Shown one piece after another: positions 7,343-15,445 of a stretch of DNA of 29,217 nucleotides. The notes under the pieces were generated by a model, which was not told the DNA's origin, searched no databases, and saw only the letters and a program-made list of their open reading frames with translations. The translations under genes were made by a program, and so were the position numbers. Origin of the DNA: UMGS1649 sp045637095 (GTDB lineage: Bacteria; Bacillota; Clostridia; TANB77; CAG-465); the NCBI GenBank assembly GCA_045637095.1, contig JAZTYX010000031.1, forward strand, positions 1 through 29,217, given 5' to 3'. How positions within the stretch are numbered: position 1 is the stretch's first letter; each line of letters starts with the position of its first letter.

Positions 7343-8656
7343 ATGAGTAACAATAAAATTAAACCAAGAACATTGTCTGGCTTTATAGAATTACTTCCAG
7401 CAGATCAAATACTATTTAACGAGATGTATGATAAAATACGTGCGTCTTATGAAAAATTTGGTTTTGCACCATTAGATACTCCAATACTTGAGTATTCAGA
7501 AGTATTACTAGCAAAAGCCGGTGGAGAAACAGAAAAACAAATATATAGATTTAATAAAGGCGATACAGATTTATCTATGAGATTCGATCTAACTGTACCG
7601 TTAGCTAAGTATGTGGCTATGCACCAAGGAGAACTTGCTTTCCCATTTAGAAGATACCAAATAGGAAAAGTATTTAGAGGAGAAAGAACACAAAAAGGTA
7701 GATTTAGAGAATTCTATCAATGTGATATAGATGTTATAGGCGATGAAACATTATCTCTTATGACAGATGCAGAAATTCCTGCTATTATATATGAAACATT
7801 TACTTCTTTAGGTTTCTCAGACTTTACTATTAGAATAAACAATAGAAAAGTATTAAATGGTTTCTTTGAATCTTTAGAATTAACTGAAAAAGCAGCAGAC
7901 GTTTTAAGAGTAATAGACAAGATAGATAAGATAGGAAGAGATGCTGTTAAAGAGGAACTAGTTAAGCTTGAAATGGAAGAAGTAGTTGCAGATAAGATAT
8001 TAGAGTTTATTGAAATAAAAGGCGCTACTGATGAAGTTTTAGAAGCTTTAACAAACCTTAATATAGATAAAGAGGCTTTTGCAACAGGTGTAAATGAGTT
8101 AAAAGAAGTTGTAAAAGGAATTAGAGGTTTTGGAGTTCCAGATAATAACTTTAGAATAGACTTAACAATAGCTAGAGGGCTAGATTATTATACTGGTACT
8201 GTGTATGAAACAATACTTAACGAATATCCTTCTATGGGAAGTGTATGTTCAGGTGGTAGATATGATAACCTTGCGGAATTCTATACAAACAAGAAACTTC
8301 CAGGTGTAGGTATTTCAATTGGTCTTTCACGTCTATTCTATAAGCTTCAAGAAGCAGGAATAATACAAGCATCAAAAGCAACAACAGCAGATGTTATGAT
8401 ACTTCCAATGAATGAAGATTTAACATATGCATTAAATACAGCTAAAGTTTTAAGAGACAACAATATTAATACAGAAGTAAATTATTCTAAAAAGAGTGTG
8501 AAATCTATGATGAACTATGCAAATAGAATAAAAGTACCTTATGTAATAATAATTGGTGAAGACGAAGAGAAAGACAACAAAGTAACATTAAAGAATATGA
8601 CTACTGGTGAACAAATTACAACAACTATAAATGAAGTAGTAACTATGCTTAAATAA
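7343..8656 (+). CDS. hisS: Histidyl-tRNA synthetase
   Basis: HisRS charges tRNA-His. With the start at ATG 7343 the protein has 437 residues, close to the family norm; the longer frame from 7316 begins upstream of the AGGAG site (7331-7335), so it is rejected. Class II motif 2 (RRYQIGKVFRGERTQKGR) starts near residue 103. The histidine-specific loop GLDYYTGTVYE is near 279. Motif 3 is GVGISIGLSRLFY. The C-terminal 95 residues form the anticodon-binding domain (VMILPMNED onward). It has its own promoter and a strong terminator, and that terminator has been copied downstream in a duplication of the next gene. Confidence 0.97.
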   Translation: MSNNKIKPRTLSGFIELLPADQILFNEMYDKIRASYEKFGFAPLDTPILEYSEVLLAKAGGETEKQIYRFNKGDTDLSMRFDLTVPLAKYVAMHQGELAFPFRRYQIGKVFRGERTQKGRFREFYQCDIDVIGDETLSLMTDAEIPAIIYETFTSLGFSDFTIRINNRKVLNGFFESLELTEKAADVLRVIDKIDKIGRDAVKEELVKLEMEEVVADKILEFIEIKGATDEVLEALTNLNIDKEAFATGVNELKEVVKGIRGFGVPDNNFRIDLTIARGLDYYTGTVYETILNEYPSMGSVCSGGRYDNLAEFYTNKKLPGVGISIGLSRLFYKLQEAGIIQASKATTADVMILPMNEDLTYALNTAKVLRDNNINTEVNYSKKSVKSMMNYANRIKVPYVIIIGEDEEKDNKVTLKNMTTGEQITTTINEVVTMLK

Positions 8657-8666
8657 AACAATAAGA

Positions 8667-8695
8667 AGAGTGTATACATTGTATACACTCTTTTT
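8667..8695 (+). terminator. hisS terminator (original copy)
   Basis: AGAGTGTATA (8667-8676), loop CATTG, TATACACTCT (8682-8691), then T-run. The same hairpin recurs at 11012-11039 after the next gene. Confidence 0.9.
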
Positions 8696-8730
8696 ATGTA
8701 TTACAAATCTGTTACAAATACACAAAAATA

Positions 8731-8759
8731 TTGAAAGAAAAGAAAATATAAGATAATAT
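8731..8759 (+). promoter_or_regulatory. Promoter of first GLUG-repeat protein
   Basis: TTGAAA (8731-8736), 17-base spacer, TAATAT (8754-8759). It is identical in the copy at 11075-11103. Confidence 0.5.
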
Positions 8760-8793
8760 AAAATAGTAAATATATAAATAAAAGGAGAAGCTT

Positions 8794-10992
8794 ATGGTAA
8801 ATAAACAAAAGAAGGGTATATCATTAATAGTATTGGTAATAACAATAATAGTAATGATAATATTAGCCGCTAGCGTAATTGTTTCGCTTAACAATACAAG
8901 TGTAATAGATAAAGCAGGACAAGCGGTTGATGAAACAAACGAAAGCGAGTTAGAACATATGGATGCATTAGATTATTTAGATAAATTTACTGCATCTGTA
9001 GAAAATCCGTGGGATGGTAATGCAAATGCCGAATCGTTTGCAGATGGTAATGGTACAGAAAGCCAACCATACTTAATATCTAATGCGGCAGAACTAGTGT
9101 ATTTTGCTAAACTAGTAAACGAAGGAAATACATTTGAAGGTAAGTATGTAGAGTTAACAAACAATATTAACTTAAATAACATAGACTTTACACCAATTGG
9201 TATGGGAAATTCTACGGTTTCAGATGAATCAAAATGGACTTCAAGTACGGTGTATTTTAATGGTACATTTGACGGAAAAGGACACATCATATCTAATATA
9301 AGCATAAACAAACCAGAAGTGCGTGGCGTTGGTTTATTTGGTGTTACTTATGACAAAGCTGTAATAAAGAACGTTGAAATATTTTCTGGTAATATATATG
9401 GTAGAGCAGCGGTTGCTGGTATTGCGGGATATAACAAAGCGGAAATATCTAACTGTATAAACAGAGCAAATGTAACCGCGGTAGATAGTGAAACTGCAGG
9501 TAATAGTGGACAATTAGCTGGTGGAATAGCCGGAGCAAGTTATGCAGGTAACATAACAAATTGTAAAAACTATGGGAATATATTAGGCGAAGATGAAGTA
9601 GCATTAAGAAGCCGTGGCAAAAATGTTGGTGGTATCGTTGGTGGCTTAACTTCTGAACAAGCAGTGACTATTTCTAATTGCTATAACTATGGGAATATAG
9701 CAACTAATTATCAACAAGTAGGTGGAATAGCTGGCTCTATTGAAGTAGGTGAAGGCGTTGTCGCTAAAGTAGTAAATTGTGAAAATAAAGGTAAAGTTTC
9801 GGCGATAAAACCAGAGAAAGAATTTACAGAAAATGTGTCACTAGGATACGCTGGCGGGATAATAGGTTGGACTTGTGAAAGCCAAGTAGAGATAATTAAT
9901 TGTAAAAATAGCGGTGCAGTTTCAACAACAACAATCGGCGGTGGTATCTCTGGCGTTTTAGATATAAATGCAAAAATTATAAATTGTACTAATAGTGGTA
10001 CTGTATCAGGCGAGAAATATATAGGTGGAATATCTGGAGTTATAGAAAATGGTTATGCAGAAAAATGTATAAACTATGGTAATGTATCAGCAAGCGCTCA
10101 ACAAGCAGGCGGAATAAGCGGTGTTTGTCAAGGTACAGGAGTAGTGGTTTCTGCTTGTGAAAACAATGGAGAAATAACAGGTTACGGAATAAATGGTGGA
10201 TTGTTAGCATCATTAGATACAGGAGCTATAATAGAAAAATGCATAAATAAAGGTAGAGTGTATGCTTCATATCAACAAGCAGCGGGTGTTGTTGGTCAAT
10301 TAAGAGGAACAGTTCGTGAGTGCGAAAATGTAGGTAAAATAGAGGCTGGAACTCATGCGGGTGGAATAGTTGCTTATTCACAAGTGGATACAGCAAGTAT
10401 ATTGAAAAGCAAAAATAGTGGTAGTATATCAGCCGCTTCTGTTGCGGGTGGAATAATTGGATTTACTAGAGGAGTAGGATCTATTATAGAAGATTGTAAT
10501 AATTCTGGTGAAATTTTAGCCACGAATCAACAAGCTGGTGGTATAGCAGCACAATCATACGGAACGATTAAAAATTGTTTTAACGTAGGCACAATAAAAT
10601 CTGAAGCCAGAGAAACAAGAGGTATTGCAGGTGGAATAGTAGCAGTTTGTTATGGAAATGTTACTAATTCGTATAATAAAGGTGCAATAACTGCAAATAA
10701 TTCGAGTGAAACTATAGATGATGCAGGTGGTGTCGTAGGATTTATAAATGCAGGCGTTATATCAAATTCATATAATAAAGGTACTGTAGAAGGAGAAAAT
10801 GCTGGAGGTATAATAGGAAGAATAAGTCCTGAAGCTACAGAACAACCAACATTTGCTAATACATATTATTACACTACAGGAAATTTAACAGGTATAGCAA
10901 ATACAGCAGACGTAACTGGACAATACGAAAAAACAACTATGAATTTAGATACATTTGAAGCATTTAAGAATTCTAGTTTCTACGCTAAATAA
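8794..10992 (+). CDS. Giant surface protein: prepilin-like N-terminus plus GLUG beta-helix repeats (copy 1)
   Basis: A 732-residue protein. The leader MVNKQKKG precedes ISLIVLVITIIV, a prepilin-type site (cleavage expected after G8) with a hydrophobic helix to about residue 32; the +5 residue is Val instead of Glu. Residues 45-140 form a linker and an entry domain (FADGNGTESQPYLIS, AELVYFAKLVNEG, FDGKGHIISN) seen in many GLUG-motif proteins. From about 190 to 690 come about 15 imperfect units of roughly 30-40 residues with cores like ISNCINxAN and GGIAG, predicting a right-handed beta-helix with Cys at repeating positions. It ends FKNSSFYAK with no LPxTG or other sorting signal, so anchoring is probably by the N-terminal helix. 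Ligand or adhesive role is inferred. The ribosome binding site is AGGAG at 8783-8787. It is a tandem paralogue of the next gene. Confidence 0.88.
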   Translation: MVNKQKKGISLIVLVITIIVMIILAASVIVSLNNTSVIDKAGQAVDETNESELEHMDALDYLDKFTASVENPWDGNANAESFADGNGTESQPYLISNAAELVYFAKLVNEGNTFEGKYVELTNNINLNNIDFTPIGMGNSTVSDESKWTSSTVYFNGTFDGKGHIISNISINKPEVRGVGLFGVTYDKAVIKNVEIFSGNIYGRAAVAGIAGYNKAEISNCINRANVTAVDSETAGNSGQLAGGIAGASYAGNITNCKNYGNILGEDEVALRSRGKNVGGIVGGLTSEQAVTISNCYNYGNIATNYQQVGGIAGSIEVGEGVVAKVVNCENKGKVSAIKPEKEFTENVSLGYAGGIIGWTCESQVEIINCKNSGAVSTTTIGGGISGVLDINAKIINCTNSGTVSGEKYIGGISGVIENGYAEKCINYGNVSASAQQAGGISGVCQGTGVVVSACENNGEITGYGINGGLLASLDTGAIIEKCINKGRVYASYQQAAGVVGQLRGTVRECENVGKIEAGTHAGGIVAYSQVDTASILKSKNSGSISAASVAGGIIGFTRGVGSIIEDCNNSGEILATNQQAGGIAAQSYGTIKNCFNVGTIKSEARETRGIAGGIVAVCYGNVTNSYNKGAITANNSSETIDDAGGVVGFINAGVISNSYNKGTVEGENAGGIIGRISPEATEQPTFANTYYYTTGNLTGIANTADVTGQYEKTTMNLDTFEAFKNSSFYAK

Positions 10993-11011
10993 AAATATGG
11001 AAATAATTAAA

Positions 11012-11039
11012 AGAGTGTATACATTGTATACACTCTTTT
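11012..11039 (+). terminator. Duplicated copy of the hisS terminator
   Basis: AGAGTGTATA (11012-11021), loop CATTG, TATACACTCT (11027-11036), TTT. It is identical in stem and loop to the hairpin after hisS, and now ends the first GLUG gene. Confidence 0.88.
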
Positions 11040-11074
11040 GTGTATTACAAATTTATTACAAATACACAAAAATA

Positions 11075-11103
11075 TTGAAAGAAAAGAAAATATAAGATAA
11101 TAT
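11075..11103 (+). promoter_or_regulatory. Promoter of second GLUG-repeat protein
   Basis: TTGAAA (11075-11080), 17-base spacer, TAATAT (11098-11103), the same as copy 1. Confidence 0.5.
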
Positions 11104-11136
11104 AAAATAGTAAATGTATAGATAAAGGAGAAGCTT

Positions 11137-13260
11137 ATGATAAACAAACAAAAGAAGGGTATATCATTAATAGTATTGGTAATAACAATAATAGTAATGA
11201 TAATATTAGCCGCTAGCGTAATTGTTTCACTTAACAATACAAGTGTAATAGATAAAGCAGGACAAGCAGTTGATGAAACAAACGAAAGCGAGTTAGAACA
11301 TATGGATGCATTAGATTATTTAGATAAATTTACTGCATCTGTAGAAAATCCATGGGATGGTAATGCAAATGCTGAAACATTTGCAGATGGTAATGGTACA
11401 GAAAATCAACCATATTTAATATCTAATGCTGCAGAACTAGTGTATTTTGCTAAATTAGTAAATGAAGGAAATACATTCGAAGGTAAGTATGTAGAGTTAA
11501 CAAACAATATTAACTTAAATAATTTAGAATTTACACCTATAGGAGTAGGAAATACTGGTGGTACAGATGAAAATAGTTATATAACATCTACTATATATTT
11601 TGATGGAACATTCGATGGAAAAGGACATATCATATCTAATATAAACATTAACAGAACAGATATTAGAGGTGTGGGTTTATTTGGTGTTCTTGGAGAAAAT
11701 GCAAATATAAAAAATATTGAAATCTTCTCAGGGAATATAGTTGCAAAGGCGGCTGTAGCAGGAATAGCTGGATATGGGAAAGGAACTATTTCAAATTGTA
11801 TAAATAGAGCTAACGTAACAGCAATAGACGATCCTGAAGTAGGAAACAGCGGCCAATTAGCCGGCGGAATTGTTGGTAGTGCAAGTAATATAAAAATATC
11901 TAATTGTAAAAATTATGGAAATATAACAGGAAAAAACGATAGCGCTCTTAGAAGTCGTGGTAAATGCATAGGCGGAATTGTTGGGCAAATAAGAGCCACA
12001 ACAGAGTCATATGTTATAAATTCATATAATTATGGTGTAGTAACATCATATTATCAACAAGCGGCAGGCATCGTAGCGGCGGCACACGCGGATGAAGGTG
12101 TAAGCCTAAAGATAGAAAAATGTGAGAATAAAGGTAAAGTATCAGCGATTTATCCGGAAAAAGAATTCACAGACAATGTAGCTATAGGCTTTGTTGGTGG
12201 AATTGTAGGCTGGACAGACACTACAAAAGTGTACATTAATGAGTGTAAAAATTCTGGAGTAGTTAATTCAGGAAGAACTGGCGCAGGTGGAATTGTTGGA
12301 CATTTGGATGGTGGTTCTGAAGTTAATAATTCTACTAATTCAGGAACTATAAGTTCAGCATCTCAATGCGCAGGCGGAATTGTTGGAGAAATTACTTCTA
12401 GTAAAATACAAAATTGTGTAAATACGGGCGCAATAACAGGAGAAATTGCTAATGGTGGTATCGTAGGTGCGATAGACGGTGAAGATACAGTGGTATATAA
12501 TTGTTCTAATAGCGGAAGAGTAGCCGCTAATAATCAACAATCTGGCGGAATTGCAGGTCAAGCAACAGGATTGATAGATAAATGCACAAACACTGGTGAA
12601 ATATATACAGCAAACGGCGGCGGTGGTATTGTAGGATTATCAGGATCTCAAAAATTAACAATACAAAATTGTATAAACAGAGGTAAAGTAGATTCAAATA
12701 ATATAGCAGGAGGTATAGCTTCAGTAATACAACTAGCTAATTCATCTATTTTAGATTGTAAAAATTATGCCGAAGTAATATCAAATACTCAACAAGCGGG
12801 AGGAATTGCCGGACAATCAGTAGGACTTGTTTCAGGTTGCTATAATGAAGGATACATAAAGTCAAACTCAACAGGAGTTAAGGGAATATCAGGTGGAATT
12901 GTTGGAGCGCTGTTAGGAGAAGTAAAAAATTCGTATAATAAAGGTAGAGTAGAAACAGGAAATTATTCATCAGGTGAAGATGATGTTGGTGGAATTGCTG
13001 GTTTCTCAGTTAATGGTAAAATATCTTATTCATATAACAAAGGCGAATTAATAGGAGAAAACAGAGGAGCTATACTTGGAAGAGCGAGTATTACAGAAAC
13101 AACACCTACAGTAGTAAGCAATACATATTATTATACAAATGATAATACTTTAACAGGAATTGGAACTGCTGATGCGGATGAGGCTGGAAAAACAGAAAAA
13201 ACAACTACAAATATAGACACGTTTGAAGCATTTAAGAATTCATCATTTTATGCTAAATAA
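11137..13260 (+). CDS. Giant surface protein: prepilin-like N-terminus plus GLUG beta-helix repeats (copy 2)
   Basis: A 707-residue paralogue of the preceding protein. The first ~135 residues are nearly identical (leader MINKQKKG, then ISLIVLVITIIV, then the same linker and entry domain), as are the last ~20 (TFEAFKNSSFYAK). The middle holds about 14 GLUG-like units with cores such as IQNCVNTGAI and VYNCSNSGRV separated by GGIVG turns, and differs in sequence and unit order from copy 1. Conserved ends with a variable core suggest duplication followed by divergence or repeat shuffling. Export as a prepilin-like, membrane-held surface protein is inferred. It has its own promoter, a GGAGAAG ribosome binding site and its own terminator at 13275, probably the ancestral one. 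Confidence 0.88.
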   Translation: MINKQKKGISLIVLVITIIVMIILAASVIVSLNNTSVIDKAGQAVDETNESELEHMDALDYLDKFTASVENPWDGNANAETFADGNGTENQPYLISNAAELVYFAKLVNEGNTFEGKYVELTNNINLNNLEFTPIGVGNTGGTDENSYITSTIYFDGTFDGKGHIISNININRTDIRGVGLFGVLGENANIKNIEIFSGNIVAKAAVAGIAGYGKGTISNCINRANVTAIDDPEVGNSGQLAGGIVGSASNIKISNCKNYGNITGKNDSALRSRGKCIGGIVGQIRATTESYVINSYNYGVVTSYYQQAAGIVAAAHADEGVSLKIEKCENKGKVSAIYPEKEFTDNVAIGFVGGIVGWTDTTKVYINECKNSGVVNSGRTGAGGIVGHLDGGSEVNNSTNSGTISSASQCAGGIVGEITSSKIQNCVNTGAITGEIANGGIVGAIDGEDTVVYNCSNSGRVAANNQQSGGIAGQATGLIDKCTNTGEIYTANGGGGIVGLSGSQKLTIQNCINRGKVDSNNIAGGIASVIQLANSSILDCKNYAEVISNTQQAGGIAGQSVGLVSGCYNEGYIKSNSTGVKGISGGIVGALLGEVKNSYNKGRVETGNYSSGEDDVGGIAGFSVNGKISYSYNKGELIGENRGAILGRASITETTPTVVSNTYYYTNDNTLTGIGTADADEAGKTEKTTTNIDTFEAFKNSSFYAK

Positions 13261-13274
13261 TATAGAGCATTATT

Positions 13275-13308
13275 AAAGGAATAGTTAATTTGACTATTCC
13301 TTTGTTTT
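13275..13308 (+). terminator. Terminator after second GLUG gene
   Basis: AAAGGAATAGT (13275-13285), 7-base loop, ACTATTCCTTT (13293-13303), then GTTTT. The next gene's -35 box lies inside it. Confidence 0.88.
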
Positions 13309-13318
13309 GTAGTATAAT
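13290..13318 (+). promoter_or_regulatory. Promoter nested in the preceding terminator
   Basis: TTGACT (13290-13295), 17-base spacer, TATAAT (13313-13318), close to consensus. The -35 box spans the loop and 3' arm of the terminator hairpin. Confidence 0.65.
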
Positions 13319-13376
13319 ATTAATTGTTGGTAAACATAATGCTTATTAAAATGTGTAAGTGGAGGAGAAACAAAAA

Positions 13377-13787
13377 ATGAACTTTTTGAAAGCAGACTGT
13401 GTGCGGATAAGAAAGCACTACAAAGACCGTGTTGAAGAAACTTCAGCCTACACCATGTATGACATGGAACAGCAACTTTATGTGGATATGAAAAGTGGCA
13501 AGGGCGTACAACGCTATGAGCTTGTTATTTGCTACGGCTCAGATAATCCGGCGCCTAAAAAGGTAAGTCTCAGCGCAAACCAGTACACCATGAAACCTTT
13601 TGATATTTACATCTCGTTGTACAAGAAATACGCAAGAAAGCCATATAACAGATTCAAAATGGGTGAACTCAGAAGCCTCTTTGATGTAGAAGATGGAACA
13701 AGCAAAATTGTTCTGGAATTCACTACCGAAGAAACTGCTGGACATTTTGCAGATGTGAAGCTTGTTGCAAACTATGTGAAGTTTTAA
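13377..13787 (+). CDS. Unrecognised small protein with foreign codon use
   Basis: A 136-residue protein that I cannot assign. It has no signal peptide or membrane segment, and its predicted beta-rich pattern includes QRYELVICYGSDNPAPKKVSLSANQY and a C-terminal KLVANYVKF strand. GGAGGAG at 13361-13367 supports ATG 13377 over the GTG at 13359. Its base and codon use differ from the neighbours: Arg is coded by CGG, CGT and CGC as well as AGA, with CTC for Leu and many C-ending codons, whereas surrounding genes use AGA almost throughout. It has its own near-consensus promoter and terminator, so it is a self-contained insertion between the GLUG genes and ruvB. Acquisition by transfer is an inference. 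Confidence 0.8.
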   Translation: MNFLKADCVRIRKHYKDRVEETSAYTMYDMEQQLYVDMKSGKGVQRYELVICYGSDNPAPKKVSLSANQYTMKPFDIYISLYKKYARKPYNRFKMGELRSLFDVEDGTSKIVLEFTTEETAGHFADVKLVANYVKF

Positions 13788-13794
13788 GACAGAG

Positions 13795-13825
13795 AAAAAC
13801 GCTAGATAATAATCTGGCGTTTTTT
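13795..13825 (+). terminator. Terminator after the foreign small gene
   Basis: AAAAACGCTAGAT (13795-13807) pairs with ATCTGGCGTTTTT (from 13812), with a 4-base loop and one G-U pair, and a T-run. Confidence 0.92.
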
Positions 13826-13826
13826 C

Positions 13827-13854
13827 TTGCATTTATACCCATGTGTGATATAAT
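13827..13854 (+). promoter_or_regulatory. ruvB promoter
   Basis: TTGCAT (13827-13832), 16-base spacer, TGA-TATAAT (-10 at 13849-13854), an extended -10 promoter with a short leader before ruvB. Confidence 0.65.
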
Positions 13855-13878
13855 CATAAAAGAAAAAGAGGTATGTAA

Positions 13879-14883
13879 ATGACAGAAGATAGAGTAATAA
13901 TGCCAGAATATAATTTAGATGAGGATGAAAGAATTGAAACAAGCTTGCGTCCTAGAGATTTCACAGAATATATTGGGCAAACCAAAGTAAAAGAAAATAT
14001 GAAAATATATATTGGTGCGGCAAGAAAAAGAAACGAAGCTTTGGACCATGTTTTGTTATATGGACCACCAGGACTTGGTAAAACAACACTTGCAAACATT
14101 ATAGCAACGGAATTAGGTGTAAATATTAAAGTTACATCTGGGCCTGCTATAGAAAAGCCGGGAGATCTTGCTGCCATCTTAACAAATCTAGAAGAAAACG
14201 ATTTGTTGTTTATAGATGAAATACATAGATTAAAGAAAACTATAGAAGAAGTATTATATCCAGCGCTTGAAGATTTCAACCTAGATATTATGATAGGAAA
14301 GGGACCTTCTGCAAGAAGTATAAGAATTGATCTTCCTAAATTTACTCTTGTTGGCGCTACAACAAAAGCAGGAGCTTTATCTGGACCTTTAAGAGATAGA
14401 TTTGGGATAATACATAGATTAGAGCTTTATTCTGTTAAAGAACTTGCTACAATAGTAGAAAAGAATGCAGAAAAACTTGGAATTGGAATAACTGAAGAAG
14501 CTGCCTTGGAAATTGGTTCTAGAAGTAGAGGGACTCCAAGAATTGCAAACAGGTTCTTAAAGAGAGTAAGAGATTTTGCTGAAGTAGAAGATAAAGATGT
14601 AATAGACTACGCTGTAGCAAAAGCAACTTTAGACAAGCTAGAAGTAGATGAAAACGGACTCGATGAAGTAGATAGAAGAATACTAGATACTATGATAACT
14701 AAGTTTAATGGAAAACCAGTAGGTCTTGACGCTTTAGCTGCTGCAACGGGGGAAGATAAAGATACAATAGAAGATGTATATGAACCATATCTAATGCAAA
14801 TAGGATATATAAATAGAACACCAAGAGGTAGAATAGCAACAAAGCTTGCGTATGAACATATGGGGGTAAAATATGAAGGATAA
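13879..14883 (+). CDS. ruvB: Holliday junction branch migration ATPase RuvB
   Basis: RuvB is the hexameric AAA+ motor that drives branch migration of Holliday junctions with RuvA. The 334 residues are normal. Walker A GPPGLGKTT is at 62-70, Walker B LLFIDEIH at 109-116 (D113), and sensor/arginine regions are at GATTKAGALSGPLRDRFG. The C-terminal winged helix ends RTPRGRIATKLAYEHMG, a RuvB hallmark. The start at ATG 13879 follows AAAGAGG. ruvA is not directly upstream as it is in most Clostridia; a foreign small gene is there instead. The end overlaps queH by 11 bases. Confidence 0.97.
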   Translation: MTEDRVIMPEYNLDEDERIETSLRPRDFTEYIGQTKVKENMKIYIGAARKRNEALDHVLLYGPPGLGKTTLANIIATELGVNIKVTSGPAIEKPGDLAAILTNLEENDLLFIDEIHRLKKTIEEVLYPALEDFNLDIMIGKGPSARSIRIDLPKFTLVGATTKAGALSGPLRDRFGIIHRLELYSVKELATIVEKNAEKLGIGITEEAALEIGSRSRGTPRIANRFLKRVRDFAEVEDKDVIDYAVAKATLDKLEVDENGLDEVDRRILDTMITKFNGKPVGLDALAAATGEDKDTIEDVYEPYLMQIGYINRTPRGRIATKLAYEHMGVKYEG

Positions 14884-15445
14884 ACTACTAATACACGCGT
14901 GCTGTGCACCGTGTTTAGTTGCTGTTTTTGATGATGTAAAAGATAATTTGGGTAAATACAATCTAGAATCAAGTAAAGATTTTGATGTTATATGGTATAA
15001 CATTAATATACATCCAAAAACAGAATATGAAAGAAGAAAAGAAACATTAAAAGAATATTTATCTATGAACGAAAAAGAAGGAATATTTTTAGATGAATAC
15101 AACCTTTTAGACTGGTCAAAACATGCGGTTAATCATAAAGAAGAAGGGTATAGTATGCGTTGTGAGTATTGTTACACTTCAAGACTTGAAAAAGTATTTA
15201 AGTATGCTAAAGACAACGGTTATACCGCAGTGACTACTACGCTCTTAATTAGCCCTTATCAAAAGCATGATGTAATAATTAGTGTTTGTGATAAATTAGC
15301 GGCTAAATATGGCGTTAAATTCGCCTACGAAGATTTTAGACCTTTATTTTGGCCAGGACAACATAAGGCAAAAGATTTAGGGTTATATAGACAAAAATAC
15401 TGTGGATGTATTTTTTCTATTGACGAAGGAGGAAAGAGCAAATGA
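14873..15445 (+). CDS. queH: Epoxyqueuosine reductase QueH
   Basis: QueH reduces epoxyqueuosine to queuosine in tRNA, the last step of Q34 synthesis, and is the non-cobalamin alternative to QueG. The signature is visible: HACCAPC at residues 8-14 (C10, C11, C14), RCEYCY with C97 and C100, and C177 and C179 in YCGC, which bind the Fe-S cluster and adjacent metal in the family. Other conserved blocks are NIHPKTEYERR and TTTLLISPYQKHD. The 190 residues match the short single-domain form. It starts inside the end of ruvB, and its stop codon overlaps the next start (ATGA), so expression is coupled both ways. ruvB-queH adjacency is familiar in Clostridia. Confidence 0.94.
   Translation: MKDKLLIHACCAPCLVAVFDDVKDNLGKYNLESSKDFDVIWYNINIHPKTEYERRKETLKEYLSMNEKEGIFLDEYNLLDWSKHAVNHKEEGYSMRCEYCYTSRLEKVFKYAKDNGYTAVTTTLLISPYQKHDVIISVCDKLAAKYGVKFAYEDFRPLFWPGQHKAKDLGLYRQKYCGCIFSIDEGGKSK

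Larger units (their letters stand above)
8664..9180 (+). repeat. Direct repeat, upstream copy
   Basis: From the hisS terminator through the promoter and the first ~125 codons, this stretch is nearly identical base by base to 11009-11521. Differences in the upstream part are a few substitutions and a 1-base indel. It marks the 5' part of a tandem gene duplication. Confidence 0.85.
11009..11521 (+). repeat. Direct repeat, downstream copy
   Basis: Second copy of the terminator-promoter-5' gene segment at 8664-9180. Similarity falls off after the codons for INLNN, where the two proteins begin to diverge. Confidence 0.85.

Noticed and set aside
8664..11521. Direct repeats as ends of a mobile element
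   Set aside because: No transposase, terminal inverted repeats or target-site duplication is seen; a tandem gene duplication explains the repeats.
9430..13100. Repeated short DNA motifs that could be read as a CRISPR or minisatellite array
   Set aside because: The repeats are imperfect and codon-phased, and give the GLUG protein repeat. There are no identical direct repeats with unique spacers and no cas genes.
8794..13260. LPxTG or cell-wall-binding anchor at the C-termini of the GLUG proteins
   Set aside because: Both end in FKNSSFYAK without LPxTG, a C-terminal hydrophobic segment, or SLH/choline-binding repeats.
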